DNA of 64,000 nucleotides. Source: Lumbricus terrestris (taxonomy: Eukaryota > Annelida > Clitellata > Crassiclitellata > Lumbricidae). Every line of letters begins with the position of its first letter. Within the stretch, counting starts at the first letter, position 1. This document shows positions 1 through 12,800 of this stretch, one piece after another. The notes under the pieces are model-generated. The model was not told the DNA's origin. It was given only the letters and a program-made list of their open reading frames with translations, and did not search any database. Location: the NCBI GenBank assembly GCA_949752735.1, contig OX457037.1, positions 19,412,039-19,476,038 on the forward strand, given 5' to 3'. Made by a program: the position numbers and the translations under genes.

Positions 1-827
1 GAAGAGAAGATGTAAAGGAGCATTTGGCTGAGGACGAGAGAAGACTTTGAGAGGATTGGATGGCATCCTAGAAGTGGTTGGATGGGAAAAATGACTGTAG
101 AGTGATCAGTAGAGGACCCAGCAACAGATAGCGAGTTAGCAGCAGCAGCAATGGTTCTGATCTCAAGAATTTATGAAGATTTTTTATGAAGATTAACACA
201 GAAAACAAGACTCAGGTCCAGGATTGAACACTCTATGCTCATCACAATTGCCACTGGCTACTTCTTCTATCACCACTCAACCCTTACACCCCAAAGTCAA
301 TATTATTTTGGCTGATTAATTTACAACAAATCTCTTTTAAACAGAGAACTTTCGCCTCCGGCCGGCTACATCATGGCCTTTTAGTACCTTGGTCCTGGAC
401 GGCCATGGCAAAGCATCATGCCAATGCCTCTGTTGGCGTTTGCTGTTGAATGACTCTGCTGCCATAACTCATATTAGGATCTCATCTTGGTGTTCTCCTG
501 TTTCTCTATTATGACTTTTTCGAGGAGCTCTTTGTACTGGGAGTGCATCTGATAAGGTCGCAGATATGCACTTAATAAGTCTCTAAATGGAATACAAAAC
601 AATACGCAGCAGAGCAGCTAACACCGGAAGTTGGTAGAAGAAGAAAGACGACTCAAACGCTGCAACTTCAAGGACATCCCCCCTATGCATCAAATGACTT
701 GGCAGCAACAGTGACTTTACGTAATACATCACAGCAATCTCTGAGCTGGTGTTAAATACAAACATCGCTCAGCTCATGCGTATGACTGCAGGTTATCGAA
801 CTTCTCATTAACTGATCAAAAACTAAG
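1..827. other. 3' flank of the TXNDC11 gene, no gene recognised
   Basis: This stretch lies downstream of the TXNDC11 stop codon (the gene runs leftward) and probably includes its 3' untranslated region. I find no clear polyadenylation signal, no convincing ORF and no recognisable repeat. The first 150 bases look faintly like degraded coding sequence, but stops in all frames prevent a call. Confidence 0.4.
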
Positions 828-3800
828 CTAGAGTGACTCGTAGCTTTTTAATCTGCTCCGATAGACCGCATGCTGCCTTACGATCGACAGCAATGCATCC
901 TGGTCCAAGTAATATTCATCAGACGACGACTGAAGGATCCGGTAGAGATGCTGCGCGCTGCTCAGCTGAAGCTCCGCTCCGTACAGTTTCCGACGCAACG
1001 ACGCTTCGTGCACTTTCACGTGTTTGATTCGGTCAACGAGTGAAGTTACTTCCTCGGGCAACTGATCCACCGAGTCAAACCCCCCCGTCTCAACAAAATC
1101 CTTCAGTTCCTTTTCCAGCTGATCTCGGTATGTCGACGCTCTTGAGACCTCGTTTGATGTTGTTTCGATTTCGTGCGATAAGGCGTCTATTCGCATGGCC
1201 GACATATTCATGTTCGTTGCTACACAGTCACGCGCGCAGATGTTGAGACTGGAATCGAGGAGAAGGGAACTGGAAGACCATCGGAAAATGAACTTCACCA
1301 GGTTCGGCAGCGTCTTCGGCTCATGCGGCGGATACAGAACGCTGTTCGCTTTGCTGGAAAATATCCACAGACAGTTTGATGCTATGACAAATATCCATGA
1401 ACATGTCACAGTATTAGCTGCGCTACAAAATATTTACACAATATCAGATAAAGTTCTGCAAAATATTCATGAATACAACATACTATTCATTTACTGTAAA
1501 ATATTTACATGCTATATGACTACAAAATATTCACAAAACAATGTACTATTCACTTAACTTGAAAATATTTGCGTACTTTGACTAAAAAATCCAAGACTAC
1601 AACAAATATTCCCATCGTTCGACCACAAAAGAGCCAAGAATAATTCATTTAATTACAGTTCACACTTACATAAGAAGCCACCTCTATAGACAACACCCAC
1701 AATGTCTCACATGGCCTGATATAAGTACTGCAAAAAAACTACAGACATCTACAGATATACCATACCATTCATAATCACACACATATCCTTACACAGACAC
1801 AGTTGATTTTCCTAACAAACAGATATTAATATTCATCCTCATTTATTACAGTACTTATATCTTTGGACATTCACAATGTACTCACTCATGCGCTGGGTAG
1901 AAGATCAACGTCGGATACTCGGACATAGTGTACTGCCACGGAACATCGTTGGCATCGCCATTTATCCTAAAATGTAATTTAAATTACTGCTTCACTATTC
2001 AGAGATAGATTTTAAACTGAGCAGCTGAAAGTTTCAATTTAGTATGATATATAATTTCAAATATAAGCTCAATTTCTCAAAGCATATCATTTTGGTCACT
2101 CGTAGTTGCTACTACCAGCTTCGTCAACTCTGAGTTGTCTCAAGATCCCCTCTCATAGCACTATGTAAATTTTTTATATGAATGAATAAATAATTATGTT
2201 GCAAGATTGGTTATAATTTAGTAAAACAGGCTAAATCATCAGATTCGCAGATCGAAATGACTTGTGAGAATCAATTCCTTTAGGGTCCCCTGTAAGCACT
2301 TGCTGTTAATAGTACTACTGTTGTAACATTATGAACAAAAAATGATTGATTGATTCATTGAATGATTAAGACTGAACCCTTAAATAGAAGATTACCATTT
2401 ACCACTCAAGTGATTAGACTCGCTTCATACCTAGCAAAGACGAGGTTTTCGATTAATCGGAATTGGTGAGCGAGACTAAGGAAGACGTGGTTGAAAGACG
2501 AACAGAATCCACACCATGGCGCATAGTACAGCAACAGAACATCCTTATAGAAACAAAATTACGTACAACCAATGATAATAGACACAATTAAACAATTACA
2601 GATATTAAATGCATCTAATTATTTAATCAATTTAATAATTAATTAATATGACAGATGCAAGCTAATATGCACAAAATAAACAAATTAAATTTATTAATCA
2701 ATGATAATAGAACCAACACTGTCCAACAGATCAGGATAGAATATAGAAGATAAATTGAATGATTCAATTAATCAGTGATAATAGACACAACATATCAAAA
2801 TACTTAATAAATACTTGGGCAAATATATTAAATCATATTAACGAATGAAAAGATAATATACACTAAAATAAATCAATTACTGAACATAGGTACAATAAAT
2901 CAGATAATGATAAAAAAACTTCAATCGCTGAAATGATTAATGATAATATAAATAAATTAATAAATTCATGATTAGATACAACTATCAAATTAATGATTAT
3001 ATATTGAATACACTATAATCATTAATTAATCATCAGCATCAGTAATTAATCAATAACTTATCCAGTGGAAGATTGTGTTACTAAAGAATGCATAACCCCA
3101 GAAGTATCTCAACCCATGAAGTGTAACTCATTTCTAATATAAGTTGCACAGATCTAAAATCCTCTCTGACAACTGTGGGACCCAGATACCCCAAACTTCC
3201 ACCCCAACTGCCTTTTCATTGTCCAGGACCACAAAAGTGAACCATCAACGACGTAATATTATAAATTATTATGTACATTTCTATTAACTGCCAATCAATA
3301 CACCATCGATAACTTTGTACTGTCAAAACTGTTCTTTTTCATACATGTGAGCAACAAAAACACTGGTGCAACACTGCAAGCTTTAAAGACAATGCAACAC
3401 AGCACAAGCCTGGCAACGGCAATTAAAAATAGGGACAACATGAAGCATCATTTGTGTTCAAACTCAGGACAACCTTACATGTTAGGCAGTTGGGACAATA
3501 ATACTGATTCAAATCCACGATCGTAATTGCAATAATTTATTTTATTTATTTATTTTTATTTATTTCAGAAATTTATATAGCGCCTCTTCAAGGTAGGCTA
3601 CTCAGAAGCGCTCCCGGCCCAGCCACGGCTAAATAAAACAGTTTTTAGGTTCTTAAGGAACAGAGCGGAGTGACCCCTGGGAATTAAGCGCAGTGTAACA
3701 GGGAGACCATTCCAAGCTGTAGGACCTGCAACAGAGAATGAACAACGCTGTCGGATAGCAGTCCGTGAGCGGGGAACCAGAAGCTCAGCGTGGTTCGCCG

Positions 3801-6800
3801 ATCGAAGGGTCGATCGACGCTGAACTCCCAAGGTGGAACAACAGAGTTCTCGAAGGTAGGGTGAAGCTAGTCCTTCAATGCACCGCCTAACCAGCGCACA
3901 GACCCTGTATGCAATCCGCTGAGGAGAAGGGAGCCAGTGTAAGGTATCCCGCATATAGGATGAGACATGGCCATATTTTGGGATATGGCCAACAAGTCGC
4001 GCCGCAGAGCGGAGGACCCGTTCAAGGCAGCCAATCCGGTCAGCCGGAAGTCCATGATAGAGGGTGCTGCAGTAGTCAAGGCGGGAAACTACGAAAGAGT
4101 GAACAAGAGTAGAGGCGGCACTAAAAGACAGAGAACGGGAGACCACCTTAAGCTGACGTAACTGGTAGTAACAGCTTCGACATAGTAGGTTTATATGCCG
4201 AGTGAAAGTTAGCTCTTGGTCTAAAATATTATTTTGAATAATATTTTATTTGCATTGAAGGACTAGCTCCACCCTATAAATCAATACATTACAAAACCAA
4301 ATAAATTTATGTAGCACCTTCACAAAAAAAGAAAAAGGAAGGGTCAATCCAGCCTCAGCGGTTCTTACGACCTTTTTGGATTGATCCTTTGACTTAAGCA
4401 CCAATCACTCGAAAGTCATTGAGTTTGTACTGATTGCTGTTATTTTGTACTTGGTTGATGCTTTGTCAATAAACGGCTACTACTACAATTAAATTCATCA
4501 GAGGAACTTCTTTCAGATTACACAATTAAATCAATACATTACAAAACCAAACACAATGATTTACAACATATTTGATCAAATAATGATAACACCGGAACAC
4601 ATAGCTCTTTAACAAGAATGAGGCAGAAGCAGCCAGACAGCATAAGGATCGTAAATTCAACGCATGTCTGTAGATAAAAATGATAAATCTGGCCTTAACT
4701 CATTTGAAACTGGCAAAACAGACGTCTACAATAGTCGCATCTCACCTTGCTTTGATCAAGGACAACTTTCCGAAACGTTTTGCTTGTGACTTCAACAACG
4801 CAGACTTCGTTATGGTTAGTGTTGCACGGTGCGTTGCTTGGCTTAACGGTTGTTCGGCGATACGTTGACAACGAGCCGGATGTGAAATTCCTTAAGAATC
4901 CTACTGGAAAGAACAGAAATAAGTGCATGAATTGACACAAGAAACCAAGATAGGTAACCAATGACCATACGCATCGACCGCTAGGTAGTTGTTTGTTTAA
5001 TGACACAGGGTGGCAACAAAGATCGTTAGCATCACCCTCCTCCTTTATCCAAGCTTGGGACTGGCACCGTAAATCGACCACCAGAAAGTCACGAATTTAT
5101 AGAGCATCTCTTCAAGACAGACTTACAATTTTAAGGCACTTTGTAAATTAAAACACATAAAGTGGTTAAAAATTCATTAATTATTTAATCAGCAAAAATG
5201 CACATGCCACTTAATAACGACTCGTTAAAAAATTAACTGTTAATATTAACCCCTATTTATTTTACCTTGACATAATTATTATAATCAAAATTAGTGTGAT
5301 TAGGATTATTAATAATTATTTGTGATATTACTATTAATATTATCATTATAACTAACTTACAAATACTGTGATGAAGATAGTCTTCTTTCATAACGTGCAG
5401 AATTTCATTCTGTAAAAGCACAAAGTGACCTTGAGCATAATAATAACATGCCATGACAGCATATATATAAATGCCTGTACGTATGAATATGCAAGAGTAT
5501 GTGGCTGCTTATACATAAGTTTCTAGCATTCAAGGTGAAGCTAAAGAATTTACCAATCATCTATTTAAGTGGAGTAAAAAAAACCAGTGTACCCATAAAA
5601 TGGACAATTTACATTCAACCATTGAAACACTTAAAGAAAAGTTATCAACCAGTCTGTCTAATTCAAAGGAAACGCAGTAATTTAACGCAAACTTTAGGGA
5701 ACAGTCATCAAATAATGCAACCATCAATGTACCAAAGATATTTATTGAACCCCCGTGGTTGACATACATGTGTAATTCTGCATAAATACAAACAAATTAT
5801 AAAGCCAGAAGAATCATTGAACAATAGAGAATGAAAGACCCTCAAGTGCGCACTTAGGTTCCGCTAGATGGGATCAACCCTTCATGAATGGCAGCTAACA
5901 TACAAATTCAAAGATGCTAATAATAAAATTATTAATAACTGAACCAATATTATTGCCGAATAAAGGCAAAATTGCAAAACAGGAAAACTACGTCCAAAAC
6001 TATATACACAAAAACCATCCACACCTTCAAATTGTACAGCACCAGCGTCGCCTTCTTCTCCGGCAGTCGTACGTCCAGCCCGAGGCTTTCCATGAACATC
6101 CGACTGTCGACGGCGTCCATAGCAACGAACTTCACCGTCTGATTCGTCGCGCATCCCAATCCCACGAAATCATCCGGATACTTATGATGCCCAAGCAACT
6201 GGATGTCGACATCGCTCAAGGTCGCCGACGACCCCCACTCGAACGCCCTCAGCCTCCGTTGATGCCGGCACTGCGTCTCAAGCGATCCCTGACCGCGTCC
6301 TCTCACAAACCAGTCCTCATCAGCGCCAACCTCTTCCCGCACGACCTCACTCGACGGTGGAAAACTCCGAGACGTGCGCCTCTCCGTTCGTTGCGGAGCG
6401 CCACAGCATGAGCTGACGTATTCCATCGGATTGTAATTCCGCATCGTCTCCGAGCATTCCCTGTTCCCGTTCACAGGTGGAAAAGCGGAAAGCATCGCCG
6501 AGGAAATCACCCGGCAACCACGGATGCTCCACAGATGGAGCCGGTGGTAATGGTAGCAGAGTTCACAAGATGAATCTCGTAGTGTAATGCAACATGTCCG
6601 AGTGGGAAGTCGTTTCCTTGGTTGCTTTGGGGTGTCGACTGGCGCCATCTGTGAGCATTGTCTTTCGAGAAGCTGGTGGCGAATGACGTCTCTCGCGATG
6701 CTGTAGACGTTCGTTGTTACCATTCCGGTTACGATGGACGAACGATTGCAGTTGTGGTACGTCAACGCAATCTGTCTCAACTGCATGCAAAGACAATCCT

Positions 6801-9800
6801 AAATTTAGTTCTCTATTGTAAAGTAGTTCTGTTATTTTTTTATTAAATCGTGCTAAGCAAATAAATTAATTAATCTTACTACAGTACTTAAGACTAATTG
6901 CCAGATGATGCGTCCTTAAACTGAGCAGCTGCCAATTGAAGTCTTTATTATAAAGGCAGTAAATAAAGGTTCTATGATTAGGCCAGATTCTTATGGAGAA
7001 TGATGAAATAATCACAATGAAATAATTAATGCGAGAAATTGCCAGGGACCGTATCAATTTTTTTTAAAGTTCTGGCATCACGTCTTTTCTTAAAACCTAT
7101 TTCTTCTCTAGTGGTTCCTGCAATTGGAGCGCTGCTACAGCTGTTAACGGCACTATGGAAATTACTAATTACAATACATTACAGTGCAACAATCAAATGA
7201 CAAAGACTAATAAAATAATGTCAAATTAGTCAACATTAGTGAGACAACAGAAACTTAGATAATAAGATTCCTACATTTATATTTCGTACCAATTCAACTG
7301 AAGCAGTCGTATACTCACGAGAGCGAAATGATGATTAATCATAGCGAGTGGAGTGGCTGGTACGAATAGAAGAAGAGATGGACCGAGACGCAGCTCAGAA
7401 GACAAAGCAAGACTCTTCACTCCCATCGGTAGAACCCACTTCACCACAGGCTGTTCAAACAATACACAAACCATGCAATTGCAGAAGCAATTAAAACAGG
7501 TAACAATACTGTAAGGACAGGTAAATGTACCATCATCATCATCATCGTCATCATCATACAACAATCATTTTTTGGCAATGCGTATGAATAAATGATCTCC
7601 ATTGTCCTAAGTTAGTTGTCAAGTTCATTGTTCCCTTTAGCGTTAGTCCAACATCAACGGATTAGAAAGCCGTAGCGAATTCTGTGCATGTAAAGCACAA
7701 ATTATCTGGGAAGTAGTTTCATGCAATCAGATCAGCTCAGAACAGATAAGATATTAATTATATTAATTATTCATAGTAGATAAGAACAATGTAATGCAGA
7801 CTGCATGCACTTTGCCTACCTGTTGCCTGGATGTCAATGCCCACATAGCTATTGACTGCCCGGTAAAGTTGGCCTGACTTGGATATTTCTGAAAAATAAA
7901 CGACAATGCAACAATTGCAGACTTTTATAGACCGATATCGCCATCAACCACAAGATTCTATATATCGTCCAACTTAAGCCTCGATCCGAACATGTTGCGC
8001 TCATGTGATTAAGTGCTCCTACTGTGAATTCATAAAGAGGTCAGTCAATGGCTCAATGGAGCGACACTGACAATTTAACATCAACTGTCTACTTCTTAAA
8101 ATGCGAGCATCTGACTTGCATCATTAAAAGGCTACTTACATACTAACTCTGAAAGGTACAGTACTCACTATTTACTTACTTAAACTACGAACTGGGTTAT
8201 TCCCATTCCATGTCAGATCAACCAGACCTTCCCACCCTCAACTTTAGATTTTGCTGAAAATTTTATCATCTGTTTGCCACCAATTCCGAACACAAATACA
8301 AAACTTTAGTAAGATATTTCAAAATTTGACCGAGATATGTCGTTTTAAAGTGAGGTGGGGTAGGCGAAAATTTTCAACCAATTTTGCTAAATGTTCTATG
8401 CGGCTATATTCAACGTGAAATATCTCGAGAAGTAGTGCAGTTAGAGACATGAGGTTTTCACTGCTGTATTCAGCAAGTTGGTGGTGTCACAATGAGCCTA
8501 TTATACTGACTGTGTCTTGTGTAGGGACTCTACAGGACAGCTGCCAATATGCCATCTCAGAACTCGTAAACTGCATTTTCTTGAATTTGCTTGACCCACA
8601 TGAGAAAATATAAGTGCAAGAAATATATAATCTGTCCATATTCTGATTTAGCAAGTAATTGGCTCCTACTGGATGCACTTTGTTGTGGTCTTTGCAAATT
8701 GATGCAAATTGAAAATGCAAATTTTCTCATACTGACATGTTAATCTTTGTCAGACTGACGAATGGGGGTCAACTTCACCAGGCGATATAGGGATAATGGA
8801 CAACTGGAATTTACCTTGACTTCATATTTATGAAAAGTGCATGCCACAAGCATTCTGGTGATATAAAAATCAACATGGTGCTCAGAAGCATTCCGGAGTA
8901 TTGCTTTGTTGAATATTAGCTATAGATATTTTCATTGAGTGACCTGACAAGTCTAGAGTGAGTTCATTCTTACTAATGAGTCATTGAGTGACCTGACAAG
9001 AACGACGGAAGGCGATTTCTTCAATTCCAGTTGATCTGCAATATGACCGTTTGTCAGAACGCCGTATGTTATCACGTTCTTAGGATCTATAAGAAAAATG
9101 ATGCAACAATGTATGGCTAGTTAAAGGCTGGGAGGTTTTAAAAGGATTACAAAATATAAATATAAATTAGGTTACAGACAAGTATAAATACAAACATAAA
9201 TACATACATAAATATATAGAGGAACAAACAGGAACATGCATAATGCAATCCCTTACACTGTCTCCGTCGTACTTTCATGGATTCAGCTAATTCAGGTAAA
9301 CATTTTACCGTTTTAGTGCTAACCAATAAAGCTGAGTAATTTGCTTGCTGGTTAAAATTAAATTGCATTAACAAGGTTTCCAATTTTAAAACTCTAGTAC
9401 AAGATGTAACAAGTCCAATTATTCTTTTGTTTTCTGTCCTTCCTCGTTTTATTTATTATTTAACTTCTGCAAAAGCAATGTTTTATTCTGTTTTTTAGTC
9501 GGTTTTTGTTGGTTTTAAACATCTATTCTGACCAGTATCTAAAACGCACATCTGAGAACTCTGGATCCAATTGAAACAGTTTAAAAAATACCAAAAGATT
9601 AGAACACATATAACCAGATAAGAGCAGATCAGAGATAACATATAAACGCACCTTTTTCGACGGTAAGAAGAGCGGCTGCATAGAACTCGTTGAAAGCCTG
9701 AGGCGGAGGAGAAGATGAAAAATCAAAGTATGACAAGACACAGGTCTACAGAGTAAAGAAAACTCATATTATAACATATGCTAATATTCATCATTACTAC

Positions 9801-12800
9801 ACCGTGGTTCAATAAAAAGTAAGCCAAACTGTTTTTCATATATGTATAATACCTGACAATCAACCATACTAAAATTTTCCCAATATTTGAAGAATTGAAC
9901 AAAGAATATGATTCCAACATATCATGCCATACACTTGAACGGAAAAAAGATATGAATTTTTCAACTTCATCTGCCGAAGTTTAAGTTTTCAGCTAGTCTG
10001 TTATAGTGTTTGTTGCGGTTTCGACACTTGGTCGTAACCATTTGGAACCCACTTTGGGAAACGCTGGTTTAGAGTGAGAAAATCGAATAAAAAGCGTCAA
10101 CAATATTCATTTCATCAAAGTGCTCAGAAAGCATTGATTTATTATCCTGCAATTATGCTGGGCAATAATGGAATGTATTCTGAATCAAATAACGCAAACA
10201 GTATAAAAATCGGATCACTGCATCACAACTTATGGAGAATTCATATCCATCTGCTGAATTAAAGAATATTATACATTCTTGAATCCTCTCGCCTACTTCG
10301 GCTTGTAGTGCAATATCTAGGAAGTGACAAGCGATGGGTTTCGAGCCCCAGCGTCACATAATTTATGACACCTAGCACACAAAAGAAATAGCTATATAAG
10401 TTTTCTCTTGCGAAGACTTAGAAATGGTTCATTCGTGAAATTTGGTGTAAAAGCGAAACCCACACATGTGCAATTAAAAAATTAACACCTTAGCGATGGC
10501 ATTGCACTAAAAGTGACTGGAAAAAAGACAAATTTCATGCAGCTCGCCATGCATAATCTGTAATAGCCTGAGAAAAGACAAAACATAATTTAATGCATGT
10601 TTCTAGCTTTTGCTGAGCTCAAATCACGTTTACTGACAAAGTATTCCATGAGAAGGTCATACTATACCCACGTCTCGTTCGGACACAAAGTCTGCCAATT
10701 TCTCTTGCGAGGTGATGTAAGTTACTGGATGAAGCATTCGTAAGATGAATTCAACCATGAAGTCCGCTCTCTGGACACCTAAAGACAGAAGGCATTCGTT
10801 TTAGTATCTCAGCAAGCAATTATATAAGGCATGCTGCAGGCAGAGTATAAGAATGCTGGTCCAAACTAGGTGAATCATTTGGCTGCCTACATCTTCCTCC
10901 TCCTTATCCTCCTCCCTTTGACTCGATCTCTCCCTCTTACTACCTTTCACCCTCTCTCTAAGAGTCTAACTCCAATCCTTTATGTCCCCCTACCTCTCCC
11001 TCTCTGTCCCTCTGTCTATATGCAGATAATAAGAACTTCTGGACTCATCTACTGTGCCCCAAGCTTACGATAATCTCCTTATTTGGAATGGGATTACGTC
11101 TCAAAAAACTATGAACTTAACAAGCAGACCGGTTGTCATACCAAACAAGAACAGCAGTGTGGTGCCCAACATCAAATTGTTCAGCACAATTGTTTTACAC
11201 ATGGTCTAGTATCTTATCTGCCCCAGACGACCTGTACCTGCGGCTTTTTTGCTGTTCCCTTCATTCATCTGTTTAGACTGAGCTTCTCGTCCCTCACTCG
11301 CGGAACTCCACAAGGTTCTCGGTTGCTGGCTCTGCCACCTGAAATAGGATTACTGTGGAACTTTGCCTAGTGCTCAGGGAACCATGCTCTTCTCTAGATA
11401 GCCCTAAGAGTGTCCTACTTATCCGAGGTTGGGTCAGGAGCGCTTCTGTGTATATTTTCTTGAAGCTACGCCTACACTTTGGGACTCTACCAGGATCCTT
11501 CCTTACTAAACTTAAATCTCTTATTTTCGGGCGAACTGGAGTTGGGAGCGCCTCTGAGTAGTTTTTTCTTCTTGAAGAAGTGCTATATAAATGTCCGAAT
11601 GAATGAATACAATTGTTTCTAATAAATAACTGGATTTATAATTAACAAGTCAACGCAAGTCTGTAACTGGAAGTACGAACCGTGATACTTGAATCCTTCC
11701 TGGCCGAGAATGTAGAAGTAGAAAACCGGAAACGACATAAAGATGTTACGTTGTCTGCATTCGCTTGACTTGTGCCAACAGTTTATAGCAACAAACAGGA
11801 CCTAGATAAACGCAATCAAAGTCAACTGATGATGCCAACAGTTTATGGCAACAAACATAACCTTGAGAAATGCAATCAAAGTCAACTTGTGCCAACAGTT
11901 TATAGCAACAAACAGGACCTAGATAAATGCAATCAAAGTCAAATGGTGGTGCCAACAGTTTATGGCAACAAACATAACCTTGAGAAACGCAATCAAAGTC
12001 AACTTGTGCCAACAGTTTATAGCAACAAACATAACCTTGAGAAATGCAATCAAAGTCAACTTGTGCCAACAGTTTATAGCAACAAACAGGACCTAGATAA
12101 ACATAATCACAGTTAATTTATATATTTTCATCTTGTACGGGTACTTGCTCAATGTCCCTGCGCACTGCACATGCACAGTAACCCTTCCAAGCATTAGTCT
12201 AAACAATTACCTACTAGCAATCAGTGGCAAGCAATCTTACCTGATCGATTCGTCTAAAAAATGAAAAGATTGAGGCAATGTGGTGCAATGGCTGAGCTAT
12301 ATCAAAACATGAATATCTACATCTACAGTTACTCACTTGGTAACTTGTGCGGCTAAATTACATATATATCCGTACCTCATTTTCCATGAATTTGGCTGCC
12401 TTCTCAAACTCGTGTTTCATTTCAATAGAACGGGAACACCACGGAGCGTAGTACATGACGAAGAGCGTCTCTTCTTCCAGGAGAAGCCCTCCCACGTCCG
12501 CTATGTTGCCATAGGGATAGTCGACAACAGGACTCTCGATGGAAAAGAATCTTGTCGGATACGGTTGACTAGAATACTGCTGGTAATTGGAAAACTGACC
12601 GCTAGAAAACAACCACAGATATATTAGGCATGCAATCATTGCAATGGTATGCAATGGTATGCATGTGTGCAGCAATAGTTCAAGAATGTGGTAATAAATT
12701 TAGTGCAGTGATATTTTTCCTAATTTCCCATTATCTTCAATAACAATTGGACTCTCTGAATTTTAGACCAAGGACCACTCTAGTTTCTATGCACATTGCA

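Noticed and set aside
5914..6411. 165-codon forward ORF
   Set aside because: It is the complementary-strand shadow of TXNDC11 exon 6025-6780.
11746..12069. Reverse-strand frame repeating [19 protein letters not shown] as a novel repeat protein
   Set aside because: It is out of frame with TXNDC11 and arises because the acceptor minisatellite unit is a multiple of 3; the real exon uses another frame of the same sequence.
11774..12115. CRISPR-like array
   Set aside because: Units abut with no unique spacers, and the host is clearly an animal.
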